Below, in pieces: positions 8,940-17,544 of a stretch of DNA of 64,000 nt. The notes under the pieces are model-generated. The model was given only the letters and a program-made list of their open reading frames with translations, ran no database searches and was not told the DNA's origin. Numbering within the stretch: position 1 is the first letter of the stretch; the number at the start of each line of letters is the position of its first letter. The DNA lies in NCBI RefSeq assembly GCF_014054525.1, contig NZ_CP059564.1, positions 196,357 through 260,356 of the forward strand. The letters are read 5' to 3'. The position numbers were made by a program, and so were the translations under genes. Source of the DNA: Alysiella filiformis (lineage in GTDB: Bacteria > Pseudomonadota > Gammaproteobacteria > Burkholderiales > Neisseriaceae).

Positions 8940-9580
8940 TGAATAAAAAATTGATGAGCAGGAAAGAGCGAATAAGATGGGAAGAGCGTAATCAATACGA
9001 TGACGAATTATTTAAATATCTTAAAAAAATCCTGTGTGTACTTTTTGCGATTGTGTGGGTATATGCACATTTTTTGATGTTTCGCCCTTTTGATGTTCGC
9101 TACCAAAAGCCCAAAATTTTCAATACTGAACAGCATGATACGATTATCATGACTTACAATGGACACAGCACAGATTTTCCACAGCCTGCCAATCCCCCAC
9201 CCAAAAAATCCAATGCGACCTACACTTCTGCGATTGCAGAATTTCAAATTAATGGACAAAAATGGCAATGCGGTTGCCGTTTGGCATCAAGGGGAGAAAG
9301 CTGCACACTGGATATTACAAAAGACAAAAGAACACTATGGCGTGGCACACAATTTGATGAATTGCACATGATAGACATTGGGAATAACAAATGTTTTATT
9401 ACCAAATTGGTGTGGAAAAAAGAAGTTTATGAATTACCTAAAAATATTCAAAATAAATTACAATATTACATTCGCAATATTTGTGATTGTGGGACGAAAA
9501 AGACTTTGTTACTCATTCTGAATACAACTGCTATATTATTATTTTCCATATATTTTATTTTAAAATTTAAAGGAAAATAA
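8939..9580 (+). CDS. Two-TM protein with CxC motif, unknown
   Basis: A 213-residue protein with an N-terminal TM near residues 31-50 ('ILCVLFAIVWVYAHFLMF') and a C-terminal TM near 187-208, leaving about 135 residues probably outside the cytoplasm. That region holds 'KWQCGCRLASRGESCTLDI' and later 'NICDCGTKK'. The downstream 193-residue protein has a similar block ('YYECNCFDVICTYPL'), so the two appear distantly related. The DNA is AT-rich compared with neighbours and has no internal DUS. TTG three bases upstream is an alternative start. I do not recognise the family. Confidence 0.6.
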   Translation: MNKKLMSRKERIRWEERNQYDDELFKYLKKILCVLFAIVWVYAHFLMFRPFDVRYQKPKIFNTEQHDTIIMTYNGHSTDFPQPANPPPKKSNATYTSAIAEFQINGQKWQCGCRLASRGESCTLDITKDKRTLWRGTQFDELHMIDIGNNKCFITKLVWKKEVYELPKNIQNKLQYYIRNICDCGTKKTLLLILNTTAILLFSIYFILKFKGK

Positions 9581-9607
9581 AATGTCAAAATTGATTTTGG
9601 AAACAAA

Positions 9608-9778
9608 ATGAAAAGAAAATTAAGTAAAAAGCAATCACTGTTTTGTATGATTCTATCCCAATTCTGGAAATACAAATTCCTGACTTTGGCATTGATGTAT
9701 TTTATTTTGACCCATTTTATTTGGTATCGTCCAAAGCCTGTAAAATACGACTCGCAAACTTATATTTTGGAGTATTAA
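9608..9778 (+). CDS. 56-residue single-TM protein
   Basis: A short frame of 56 codons: a basic N-terminus (MKRKLSKKQS) followed by a hydrophobic segment (FLTLALMYFILTHFIW) and a short tail ending ILEY. It lies 27 bases after the preceding membrane gene and three bases before the next start, so the three genes look like one operon. Its 'RPKPVKYDSQ' after the TM recalls 'RPFDVRYQKP' after the first TM of the 213-residue protein, so it may be a truncated relative of that protein. Confidence 0.5.
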   Translation: MKRKLSKKQSLFCMILSQFWKYKFLTLALMYFILTHFIWYRPKPVKYDSQTYILEY

Positions 9779-9780
9779 AT

Positions 9781-10362
9781 ATGCCCTTACCTTTATTGCT
9801 TTTATTATTAATATTTTTATTCTCTGTTTATAAAGCATGCACACGCCAATTTGAAGAAGGCTGGACATGGGTAGATAAAATAGGGCTGACTTTTTTAGGC
9901 TATGTTTTTAAAATTTGGGCTCCTATTATTTTAATAACAGATACCTTACAAATGAAAAGTCAAAATGCAATCTCATTTTTTGATATAGAACAAAAAATTA
10001 ATTATGTTCATATTTTTGCAAGAAAAGAAGTGAGAACTGTAACCATAAGTTCATCTACTTCTGAGCATGTGATTTTTTTAAAGTATAAGGGGAAATACTA
10101 TGAATGTAATTGTTTTGATGTAATTTGTACATATCCCCTAACTTCTGAAAAAAGATTGTTTTTTATAAAAGAAGCAACAGTTCAATTTGAAAAAGAAAAT
10201 TCCCGATTTAAATTTATGACCTATGATAGGTGTAAATTAAACAGATTGGTTTTTGCTAATCCAGATGAATTAAAATCATTGCTTAGCCATTATGAAAAAT
10301 ACTATAAGATAAAAAAAGATTATAACCCTCTTAATCTGGATAATGGGATTTTAATTCAGTAG
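9781..10362 (+). CDS. Membrane-anchored protein with CxC motif, unknown
   Basis: A 193-residue protein with two hydrophobic segments at its N-terminus ('LPLLLLLLIFLFSVY' and 'IGLTFLGYVFKIWAPIILI') and a soluble domain containing 'KGKYYECNCFDVICTYPL' followed by 'SEKRLFF'. This matches in order the CxC...C region of the 213-residue protein upstream. I start at the ATG just after the 56-codon gene; a longer in-frame opening would overlap that gene and has no ribosome site. The stop codon TAG is also the foot of a GTAG hairpin repeat. Strongly AT-rich. Unknown family. Confidence 0.6.
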   Translation: MPLPLLLLLLIFLFSVYKACTRQFEEGWTWVDKIGLTFLGYVFKIWAPIILITDTLQMKSQNAISFFDIEQKINYVHIFARKEVRTVTISSSTSEHVIFLKYKGKYYECNCFDVICTYPLTSEKRLFFIKEATVQFEKENSRFKFMTYDRCKLNRLVFANPDELKSLLSHYEKYYKIKKDYNPLNLDNGILIQ

Positions 10363-10466
10363 GGTGCGTACCACGGCACCATTTTTTACACTTATTAAAT
10401 TTAAATATGCTGGGCAAAATCATTGTTTTCATGATGACTCATTTTGGTGCGTGATATGCACCCTAC
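10359..10466. repeat. GTAG-foot hairpin pair (GGTGCGT type)
   Basis: Left arm GTAGGGTGCGTACCACGGCACC and right arm ending GCACCCTAC face each other across about 65 bases. Each arm is a GTAG tetranucleotide followed by a short hairpin (GGTGCGT/ACGCACC). Related arms are at 13610 and 29037-29097. This is the organisation of REP/BIME elements. Confidence 0.65.
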
Positions 10467-10497
10467 TGAACTGATTACGTTTATTTGGCTGAAACAC

Positions 10498-10766
10498 AGG
10501 CAGACTGAAACCTTTGCAAAACCCACTTTTAAATTGATGTAGGGGCGGATTTCATATCTGCCTCTTTTCAATTTAGGGTTCATTCATTTCAAAATAGGAC
10601 GAGTGTAGGGTACAACTTGTTGCACCATTTTCCTGATAAAACATGGATTTGGTGCAACAAGTTGCACCCTACATGGTGTCCCAAAAATAAAAATTGCTGC
10701 ACATCTAAACAGGGCAGATATGAAATCTGCCCCTACGAATTGAGTTTTGCAAAAGTTTCAGACTGC
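10498..10766. mobile_element. Composite palindromic element, copy 1 (filled)
   Basis: Outer arms are TGAAACCTTTGCAAAAC and its complement near 10743-10760. Within them is a pair of GTAG hairpins of the GGGCAGAT/ATCTGCCC type, and inside that a second pair (10605-10672) of the GGTGCAAC/GTTGCACC type. In reverse orientation it matches the element at 51786-52045 almost throughout; the copy at 48461-48622 lacks the inner pair. No protein is encoded, so it would be non-autonomous. Confidence 0.65.
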
Positions 10767-10776
10767 AACGCCCTGC

Positions 10777-11877
10777 TTATTTGAATGCGTTTTTTAAGCC
10801 ACGCCAAAAGGGTTGCGCTGGCACCGAACGCATACGCAGCAACAACACAAAACACCCCAAAATCAACAGGTGCATGGGCAAAAATCCCACCCAAAATGGG
10901 ATTTTGCCGTCTTCCACCGCATCGCGCAGCAAGGTTAAACCGTTTTGATACAACAAGAAAAATCCCACCGCCACCAAAACGTGATACGAATTGCCCGTGC
11001 GCGGATTGAAATAGGAAATGGGAATCGCCAATAAACTCAATAAAATCACGGTTAAAGGCATGGAAACGCGCCACATCAATTCGGCTTGGTATTTGGGTTG
11101 CGGGCTGCCCAATAAATCGCGGCTGGGTATGGTGCGGCGGTGGTCTATGGGGCTGATTAATTTGGGGGTGGTGTTGATGATGAGCGACAGGTTTTCAAAT
11201 GCCACTTCGTCAAAATCGCCCTGCCCTGCTTTGCCGCTATAACGGTAGCCTTGTTGCAATACCAATTTGCGTTGGTTGTTGCTCAAATCAAAATACCCTT
11301 GTTTGGCAAAAATCACGCTGTCGCGCCCGTTTGGGTCTGTTTCGCGCAAAAAGACGTTGCGGATTTCGCCTTTTTGGGTGTCAAAGGTTTCTACAAAATA
11401 AATGCGTCCGTTTTTTTTGCCCAGTTCGGCAAATCTGCCTGATTCAATCAGCGATAGGTTTTGTTTTTGTTTCAACAATTCGGCGTATTCTCGGCTGCGC
11501 AATTCTGCCCATGGCAATACCGCCAGTTGCATGACCGCCACCACCATCGCCAATGGCACGGCAAATGCCAGCACGGGCTTAATCCACAATCGCAAACCCA
11601 AACCGCTTGCCAACCAAATGGACATTTCGCTGTCGCGCCAATAGCGTGTGAGTACGGTTAAAATGCTGATGTAGGCGGTTAAAACCAGCAACAATGGGGT
11701 CATGCCCAACGTCCAAAAGCCGATGAGTGCCGCTACTGCGTCAATTGCCACGCGCCCATCGGCTGCGCGTCCGAGCAGGTTAATGCCTTGTGTGAAAACC
11801 AAAATCGCCAAGACAACCAAGAAAATTGCCATGGCGGTGAGCGTGGTTTCTTTGATAAATTGTTTTTGAAAAATCAT
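10777..11877 (-). CDS. lptF: LPS export permease LptF
   Basis: A 366-residue inner-membrane subunit of the LptB2FG exporter that moves lipopolysaccharide from the inner membrane into the Lpt bridge. Three N-terminal TMs (residues about 13-35, 52-74, 97-118), a periplasmic beta-jellyroll domain (about 125-265) and three C-terminal TMs (273-290, 298-315, 330-350) give the YjgP/YjgQ plan. 'PSRDLLGSPQPKYQAELMWR..MPL' before TM4 is typical of the family. lptG, often the neighbour, is not adjacent here; a composite repeat follows instead. LptF is preferred over LptG from the N-terminus. Confidence 0.88.
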   Translation of the reverse strand: MIFQKQFIKETTLTAMAIFLVVLAILVFTQGINLLGRAADGRVAIDAVAALIGFWTLGMTPLLLVLTAYISILTVLTRYWRDSEMSIWLASGLGLRLWIKPVLAFAVPLAMVVAVMQLAVLPWAELRSREYAELLKQKQNLSLIESGRFAELGKKNGRIYFVETFDTQKGEIRNVFLRETDPNGRDSVIFAKQGYFDLSNNQRKLVLQQGYRYSGKAGQGDFDEVAFENLSLIINTTPKLISPIDHRRTIPSRDLLGSPQPKYQAELMWRVSMPLTVILLSLLAIPISYFNPRTGNSYHVLVAVGFFLLYQNGLTLLRDAVEDGKIPFWVGFLPMHLLILGCFVLLLRMRSVPAQPFWRGLKNAFK

Positions 11878-11991
11878 GGTGTCATCGTGTCAATGCAATT
11901 GCGTGGCATTCTAACCGAATTTCAGGCTGCCTGAAAGTACGCTCATTGAACGCGCCGATTGCCACGCAAACATTTGAAACTTAAAAAAATA

Positions 11992-13074
11992 TCAAATCAC
12001 ATATTCCACCATTTCAGGCAGCCTGAACACGCTGGTTTGCTGCGGCAACAACCACACCGCATCGCCCACTTGCACATTCACATCGTCCCATTGCGCTGGC
12101 GACAATGCCGACCAAAACCATTTGGGCGATTCGGGTAGCTGCGTTGCCACGCGCACCATCGCACCAAGATGATGAATTTGCACCACTTTTGCCAAACCAA
12201 TGGCATTTTCAGGCTGCGTGGTGTACAAATACAAGGCATGGGGGCGCACATAGGCAACCACATTTTGCCGTTCGTGAATGGGGGGATTGAGCGTTTCGCG
12301 GTAAGCACCAATGTGCAATTTGCCTTGCTCAATTTTGGCAAATTCAAAGGCATTGGTTTCGCCCAAAAATTCATGCACAAACACATGATTTGGTGCATGA
12401 TACAAATCTTGTCCTGTGCCAACTTTCGCCACAACACCATGATTCATAATCACAATTTGGTCTGCCATTTCCAATGCTTCTTCTTGGTCGTGCGTAACCA
12501 AAATGGTGGTGATGCCCAATTTTTGCTGAATTTGCCGCAACCAAGCACGCAATTCTTTGCGGACTTTCGTGTCCAATGCCCCAAAAGGTTCGTCCAATAA
12601 AAGCAATTTGGGCTGGGTTGCCAAAGCGCGTGCAAGTGCAATGCGTTGGCGTTGTCCACCCGACAGTTGTGCTGGATAGGCTTTTGCCAAATGTTCTAAC
12701 TGCACCAATTTCAGCAATTCATCAACTGTTTGTTTAATTTGAATTTTATTGGGTCGTGTGGCGCGTGGTTTCACTTCTAAACCGAAAGCAATGTTGTCTG
12801 CCACATTCATGTGCCGAAACAGCGCGTAATGTTGAAACATGAAACCCACTTGCCGTTCGCGTACAGGCGTGTGGGAAACATCTTGATTGTCAAACAGAAT
12901 TTGTCCATTGGTGGCGGTTTCCAAGCCCGCGATAATCCGCAACAGCGTGGTTTTGCCGCAACCGCTTGGCCCCAGCAAGGCGGTTAGGCTGCCTGAATCG
13001 GCGGTTAGGTTGATGTCTTTTAAGGCGTGGAATTTGCCGAAATGTTTGTTCAGGTTTTTGATTTGGATAGACAT
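11992..13074 (-). CDS. cysA: Sulfate/thiosulfate ABC transporter ATPase
   Basis: A 360-residue ATPase that powers sulfate/thiosulfate import with CysT, CysW and Sbp. Walker A 'GPSGCGKTT' is near residue 35, the Q-loop '[12 protein letters not shown]' near 79, signature '[15 protein letters not shown]' near 134, Walker B '[12 protein letters not shown]' near 155 and the H-loop 'LVTHDQEEA' near 190. The C-terminal TOBE-like region (about 240-360) is complete. It is separated from cysW by two unrelated genes in the same orientation, so it may have its own promoter. Confidence 0.93.
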   Translation of the reverse strand: MSIQIKNLNKHFGKFHALKDINLTADSGSLTALLGPSGCGKTTLLRIIAGLETATNGQILFDNQDVSHTPVRERQVGFMFQHYALFRHMNVADNIAFGLEVKPRATRPNKIQIKQTVDELLKLVQLEHLAKAYPAQLSGGQRQRIALARALATQPKLLLLDEPFGALDTKVRKELRAWLRQIQQKLGITTILVTHDQEEALEMADQIVIMNHGVVAKVGTGQDLYHAPNHVFVHEFLGETNAFEFAKIEQGKLHIGAYRETLNPPIHERQNVVAYVRPHALYLYTTQPENAIGLAKVVQIHHLGAMVRVATQLPESPKWFWSALSPAQWDDVNVQVGDAVWLLPQQTSVFRLPEMVEYVI

Positions 13075-13115
13075 GGTTTATTTTCCCATATTTTTGTTTT
13101 CAGGCTGCCTGAAAA

Positions 13116-13556
13116 TTACTTAATTTGTTTAAATTGAATGATTTGTCCTGTTTTATCAGAAATAATTAAAAAATTATCTTTAAATTCATAGTGATTGCCT
13201 TTACTGAAAAAGTGCGATAAAGCCATTTCCAAATCACTTGTCGTACCACAATACATCAATGTTGAAGTGGCAGTGAGTTTGTCAGTAGGTTCAATGGTTT
13301 GATTTTTTTCATCAAATTGAAATTTTTCCATACCCGTTGCATTGCAGCCTGCATCAATCCCAATGCCACCGTCTTTGACCGAAAAAACAATTCGTGTGCG
13401 TGGCGTAAGATGATGTAGATTTTTATCGTGGGCGTGAATCAGTTTCACAAATTGCCAATGTGTGCCGTCCAATGAGAGATTGGGGGCTGACTGGGTTGGC
13501 GCACATGCACCAAGCATTAAAATTATCAAGAAGTGAGTTAATTTTTTCATTTTCAT
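13116..13556 (-). CDS. META-domain lipoprotein
   Basis: A 146-residue protein with a lipoprotein signal peptide; the lipobox is LGAC with Cys18 as the lipidated residue. The mature part has the META/HslJ layout: 'LDGTHWQFVKL', 'GIGIDAGCNATGMEKFQF' (the G.NR/GCN core) and 'STLMYCGTTSDLEMALSHFF'. HslJ-like proteins in E. coli are outer-membrane and linked to novobiocin tolerance; the molecular role is not known. It lies within the sulfate transporter gene group but has no apparent sulfur role. An ATG two codons in is an alternative start. Confidence 0.8.
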   Translation of the reverse strand: MKMKKLTHFLIILMLGACAPTQSAPNLSLDGTHWQFVKLIHAHDKNLHHLTPRTRIVFSVKDGGIGIDAGCNATGMEKFQFDEKNQTIEPTDKLTATSTLMYCGTTSDLEMALSHFFSKGNHYEFKDNFLIISDKTGQIIQFKQIK

Positions 13557-13609
13557 TCATTATTTTCAAATATTTTTCAGGCTGCCTGAAAATGATTTTT
13601 CGCCATTTT

Positions 13610-13630
13610 GTAGGGTGCGTATCACGCACC
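13610..13630 (+). repeat. Single GTAG-foot hairpin (GGTGCGT type)
   Basis: A lone GTAG followed by the hairpin GGTGCGT/ACGCACC, of the same type as 10359-10466 and 29037-29097. No inverted partner lies nearby, so this is a solo element next to a DUS. Confidence 0.5.
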
Positions 13631-13642
13631 GAATTTACGGAT

Positions 13643-14134
13643 TTAATTGGACAAATTTTTATACAATTTCCAATAATACAAAATCACCAATTCATCGTTA
13701 ATACAGCTTAAATAATCCAAAATATAGCCAAGCGCGGTATCTTGGTCGCTGGGGTCGGGTTGGTTATCCAAAATGGACGGATAAAGCAAACCAATGGTCA
13801 ATCGTTGCGCGTATTGGGCTGGATTGCTTAATTTATCGTGCAACTTCCACGCAATCACACGGCGGTCTTCCAATTGTTTGGCAGAAATTTGTTTCGCCAA
13901 ATATCCTTTGGCAAATCTTAAATCTATCAATAAGCTATCCAAATTGGCAAATTTGAGCTGCTGAAATTTTTTCTCAATAAAATCAATCGTCAAATCCATA
14001 AATACAGGATAAGTTAAGCGTTCAATGATTTGCTGTTCTTCAATAAGCGATTCAACTGTAAACAGAATTTTTGCTGCGCCACTATATTGTTCGGCATGTT
14101 GCAGAATGGTGTTTTTGATGTCATTAAAATTCAT
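13643..14134 (-). CDS. Hypothetical helical protein, 163 aa
   Basis: No known family was recognised. The protein has no signal peptide or TM and appears mainly alpha-helical, with Lys/Gln/Leu-rich segments ('FIEKKFQQLKFANLDSLLIDLRFAKGYLAK') and a C-terminal 'GYILDYLSCINDELVILYYWKLY'. The size and acidic, helix-rich nature would fit an immunity protein, but no toxin lies beside it. It sits between the META lipoprotein and cysW in the same orientation and interrupts the sulfate transporter operon. Confidence 0.6.
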   Translation of the reverse strand: MNFNDIKNTILQHAEQYSGAAKILFTVESLIEEQQIIERLTYPVFMDLTIDFIEKKFQQLKFANLDSLLIDLRFAKGYLAKQISAKQLEDRRVIAWKLHDKLSNPAQYAQRLTIGLLYPSILDNQPDPSDQDTALGYILDYLSCINDELVILYYWKLYKNLSN

Positions 14135-14199
14135 AGGAAAATACTCTTTTTATGTAGCGTGTAGGCTTTTCAGGCTGCCTGAAAAGGCGTTTCATGACA

Positions 14200-15051
14200 T
14201 TATTGATGTGTCTCTCGCGCCGCCATTGCCAAAGCTTTACGCTGTCGCCAATCCAAAAAATTTTGCAACAGCAAAGTCAGCAAAGCCAAAAACGCCAACA
14301 CACTGGACAAGGCAAATGCCGCCGTAAACTGGTATTCGTTGTACAAAATTTCCACTTGCAAAGGTAAAGTGTTGGTTTGACCGCGAATATGCCCCGACAC
14401 CATGCTCACCGCGCCAAATTCGCCCATCGCCCGCGCATTGGTCAAAATGATGCCATACAGCAACGCCCATTTCACATTGGGCAAAGTAACGCGCCAAAAC
14501 ATCTGCCACGCATTCGCACCCAAGATTAAGGCTGCCTGTTCTTCGCTGCTGCCCTGCGTTTGCATGATGGGAATCAATGACTTGGCAACAAAGGGAAAGG
14601 TAACAAACAAAGTTGCCAAAATCATGCTGGGCAATGCAAACACAATCTGTATGTTGTGCGATTCCAGCCAGCCACCCATTGCCGAATTTGCGCCAAACAG
14701 CAACACAAACATCAAACCCGCCACCACAGGCGATACGGAAAATGGCAAATCCAATAAGGTACTCAGCCATTGTTTACCATAAAAATCAAAACGGGTCAGC
14801 AGCCACGCCATTGCCATACCCAAAATCACATTCAATGGCACAACAATTGCCGCAATGGTCAGCGTTAATTTCAGCGCGTGCAAGGCTTCAGGGTCAGTCA
14901 GCGCGGCAAGATAGAGCCGCCAGCCACCTTCCAGCGCATAATAAAACACCGACAGCAATGGCACCAGCAACATCATCGCCAAAAAAAGCAATGCCACCGC
15001 AATCAGAACACAGCGCAAATAAGGGGGTTCGGTTAAATGTTGGTTGTCCAT
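14200..15051 (-). CDS. cysW: Sulfate/thiosulfate ABC permease CysW
   Basis: A 283-residue inner-membrane permease with six TM segments and the ABC-contact loop 'EEQAALILGANAWQMFWRVTLPNVKWALLYG' type EAA motif (about residues 170-200). I start at MDNQHL; the upstream in-frame part is DUS-derived sequence with no ribosome site near its first codon. 'GEFGAVSMVSG' is the CysW signature. It lies 29 bases after cysT and partners it in the transmembrane channel. Confidence 0.93.
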   Translation of the reverse strand: MDNQHLTEPPYLRCVLIAVALLFLAMMLLVPLLSVFYYALEGGWRLYLAALTDPEALHALKLTLTIAAIVVPLNVILGMAMAWLLTRFDFYGKQWLSTLLDLPFSVSPVVAGLMFVLLFGANSAMGGWLESHNIQIVFALPSMILATLFVTFPFVAKSLIPIMQTQGSSEEQAALILGANAWQMFWRVTLPNVKWALLYGIILTNARAMGEFGAVSMVSGHIRGQTNTLPLQVEILYNEYQFTAAFALSSVLAFLALLTLLLQNFLDWRQRKALAMAARETHQ

Positions 15052-15080
15052 AAAAAATCCTTTCAGGCTGCCTGAACCAT

Positions 15081-15902
15081 TCAGCCACCCACACGCCGAT
15101 TCAATCGCCATTGCCAAATGTTCAACGCAAACAAAATCAAAAATGAAATCATGAGCATCATCAATGCCACCGCGCTCGCCCCTTGAATGTCAAACAACTC
15201 AAATTTGCCCGCAATAATCAGGGGCAAAATTTCCGATTCCATCGGAATATTGCCTGCGATGAAAATCACCGAACCGTATTCGCCCGTTGCCCGCGCAAAC
15301 GCCATGCCCGCACCCATGACCACAGCAGGCAAAATTTCAGGCAGCAACACCCTGCGAAACACCACCCCACGCCCAGCTCCCAAAGTGGCAGCCGCCTCTT
15401 CGTATTCGGGCGACAATTCTGCCAACACAGGTTGCACCGCACGCACCACAAAGGGCAAACTCACCACAATCAGCGCAATCCAAATCCCAATGGGGGTAAA
15501 GGCAATTTTGAAAGGAACATACTGCCCAATCAAACCATTGGGCGCGTACAAACTCGCCAATGCCACCCCCATAACGGCAGTGGGCAAGGCAAAGGGCAAA
15601 TCCACCAGCGCATTCACCACACTTTTGCCCCAAAAATCATAACGCACCAACACCCACGCCACCAAAGTACCAAAAAACACATTGGTCAGCGTGGCATACA
15701 GCGACATTTTCAGCGTCAAAGTCATGGCAAACAGGGTGCGTTCATCGCCCACCGTGTGCCAAAACGCCTGCCAACCCATGTCCGAAACGGTGTAAAGCAA
15801 CATCGCAAGCGGCAAAAACACCATCAACGATAAAGCCAAAATGCTGATGCCCAAGCTCAATCCAAAAGCAGGTAAGACGCTGTATTGTTTTAGTAATTTC
15901 AT
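15081..15902 (-). CDS. cysT: Sulfate/thiosulfate ABC permease CysT
   Basis: A 273-residue inner-membrane permease with six TMs, also called CysU. Its EAA loop 'EYEEAAATLGAGRGVVFRRVLLPEILP' precedes 'GEYGSVIFIAGN', both typical of CysT. The start MKLLKQYSVLPAFG follows a GGATTACCACC ribosome site; the longer frame runs into an intergenic repeat and is rejected. It lies between the substrate-binding gene and cysW, so all three probably form one transcript despite the repeat at 15931-16036. Confidence 0.93.
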   Translation of the reverse strand: MKLLKQYSVLPAFGLSLGISILALSLMVFLPLAMLLYTVSDMGWQAFWHTVGDERTLFAMTLTLKMSLYATLTNVFFGTLVAWVLVRYDFWGKSVVNALVDLPFALPTAVMGVALASLYAPNGLIGQYVPFKIAFTPIGIWIALIVVSLPFVVRAVQPVLAELSPEYEEAAATLGAGRGVVFRRVLLPEILPAVVMGAGMAFARATGEYGSVIFIAGNIPMESEILPLIIAGKFELFDIQGASAVALMMLMISFLILFALNIWQWRLNRRVGG

Positions 15903-15930
15903 TTTGGTGGTAATCCTTATCGTGCCAGCA

Positions 15931-16036
15931 TTTCGCTCCCTCTCCTGTGGGAGAGGGCTGGGGAGAGGGCAAAAGTGCCACAAACTCAACGGTTTTTACC
16001 CTCTCCCTAACCCTCTCCCACAGGAGAGGGAATGAG
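15931..16036. repeat. CCCTCTCC inverted repeat
   Basis: CTCCCTCTCCTGTGGGAGAG...GGCTGGGGAGAGGG faces its complement (CCCTCTCCCTAACCCTCTCCC...GGAGAGGG) across about 30 bases. Both arms also form small local hairpins. Similar copies are listed elsewhere in the window. It lies between sbp and cysT and could attenuate or stabilise the transcript. Confidence 0.65.
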
Positions 16037-16083
16037 ATTTGTGGCACATCAAAAATGCTTTCAGGCTGCCTGAAAACACAAAC

Positions 16084-17139
16084 TCAACGCTTATTGATTT
16101 GGTCAAACACACCGCCATCGGCAAAATGCGTTTTCATTATCTCATCCCAAGAACCAAACACATCATTGGCGCGGAACGTTTCCACTTTCGGAAAACGCGC
16201 TGCGTGTTTTGCCAAAATTTCCGCCTTGCTGGGGCGCAAATACAATTTTGCTGCCAATTCTTGTGCTTCATCGCTCCACAAATGCGCCAAATAATCGTGG
16301 GCAATTTGCGCCGTGCCTTTTTTATCAGCCACGCCATTCACAACGGCAACTGGGCTTTCCATCGCAATGGAATAGCTGGGATAAATGATTTCAAATTCGC
16401 CTTTACCAAAAGTTTGCGCGGCTAAATTCGCTTCATTTTCAAAGGTAATCAGCGCATCGCCCATTTTGCGTTCAATGAAAGATGTGGTTGCGCCGCGTCC
16501 GCCCGCTTCCAAAACGACAGCATTGGCAAACAATTTTTGCGTGAACACTTTGGCGGCATCGTGATTATTCGCGTTTTCTTTCAAGGCATAGCCGTAAGCC
16601 GCCAAGAAAGTGTAGCGACCATTGCCCGAAGTTTTGGGGTTGGCAATGACCAGTTTCACATCAGGCTGGGTCAAATCTGCCCAATTTTTGATGTTTTTCG
16701 GATTGCCTTTGCGAACCAAAAACACGGTGGTGCTGGTAAACGGTACGGCATGATTCGGCAATTTTTGTTGCCAATCTTTTGAAACCAAACCTTTTTTCTC
16801 CAACAATTCAATATCAGACGATTGGTTCATCGTAACCACATCGGCTTTCAAACCATTTGCCACCGACAAAGCCTGCTTACTTGAACCGCCATGCGATTGT
16901 TGAATGTCCACCTGTTTGCCTTGCGCCTGATAATTCTTGATAAACAATGGGTTAAATTCTTTATAAAAATCACGCATCACATCGTAAGACACATTCAAAA
17001 TTTGCGTGGCGTTGGCTGCCTGAATGGGGGCGGCACCTTGCTCTGGTGGATTGTTTTGCGCCTTGCTGCCACCACCGCAGGCTGCCAGCGCAAAACCCAA
17101 ACCCAAAACGGCAAATAAAGTTTTATTTTTAAAAATCAT
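16084..17139 (-). CDS. sbp: Sulfate ABC transporter substrate-binding lipoprotein
   Basis: A 351-residue periplasmic binding protein with a lipoprotein signal (lipobox LAAC, Cys21), as in Neisseria Sbp. Mature-sequence motifs are 'LNVSYDVMRDFYKEFNPLF', 'QSHGGSSKQA', 'ADVVTMNQSSDI', 'NPKTSGNGRYTFLAAYGYA' and 'EIIYPSYSIAMESPVAVV'. It captures sulfate (possibly thiosulfate) and hands it to CysT/CysW. It is the first gene of the sbp-cysT-cysW set. Its upstream region contains overlapping perfect palindromes (17222-17242) that may bind a regulator. Confidence 0.93.
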   Translation of the reverse strand: MIFKNKTLFAVLGLGFALAACGGGSKAQNNPPEQGAAPIQAANATQILNVSYDVMRDFYKEFNPLFIKNYQAQGKQVDIQQSHGGSSKQALSVANGLKADVVTMNQSSDIELLEKKGLVSKDWQQKLPNHAVPFTSTTVFLVRKGNPKNIKNWADLTQPDVKLVIANPKTSGNGRYTFLAAYGYALKENANNHDAAKVFTQKLFANAVVLEAGGRGATTSFIERKMGDALITFENEANLAAQTFGKGEFEIIYPSYSIAMESPVAVVNGVADKKGTAQIAHDYLAHLWSDEAQELAAKLYLRPSKAEILAKHAARFPKVETFRANDVFGSWDEIMKTHFADGGVFDQINKR

Positions 17140-17221
17140 GATGTTGCCTCTTTTTCTGAAAAGGGTTAAACAAAAAGCACAATCATATTAGACACAATCA
17201 CACATTTCACAAAATACCCTT

Positions 17222-17242
17222 ATTCAATATTGAATATTCAAT
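17222..17242. promoter_or_regulatory. Overlapping palindromes upstream of sbp
   Basis: Two perfect 14-bp palindromes, ATTCAATATTGAAT (17222-17235) and ATTGAATATTCAAT (17229-17242), overlap by half. They are 80-100 bases upstream of the sbp start and on the opposite side face cysG. A homodimeric regulator such as a CysB-like protein could bind, but no regulator is known for this site. Confidence 0.45.
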
Positions 17243-17397
17243 TTAATTCTATGCGGCAAAATGGCAATTTTTTCATCAAAAAATGATTTAAATTCAATAG
17301 TTAGACTTAAAAATTATATCTTAAATGGATAAATGGTATTTCTATCACTTTTCAGGCAGCCTGTAAGATGAAAAACACCAAAAACGACAGCAATTTC

Positions 17398-17487
17398 GCT
17401 CCCTCTCCTGCGGGAGAGGGCTGGGGAGAGGGTTTGCCGCCCCACCAGCCCTCTCTCCATCTCTCTCCCAGAGGGAGAGAGGGTCAG
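17398..17487. repeat. CCCTCTCC inverted repeat upstream of cysG
   Basis: One arm is GCTCCCTCTCCTGCGGGAGA...GGCTGGGGAGAGGG, the other CCCTCTCTCCATCTCTCTCCCAGAGGGAGAGAGGG. It occupies the 5' region of cysG and lies between it and the divergent sbp gene. Confidence 0.6.
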
Positions 17488-17544
17488 ATGGTTGTCAATT
17501 TAACAATATGCTGATTTCAAATAAAAAATACAGGAACACAAAAC

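Noticed and set aside
15903-15989. N-terminal extension of CysT through the CCCTCTCC repeat
   Set aside because: The added residues derive from the repeat, and a ribosome site precedes the ATG at 15902.
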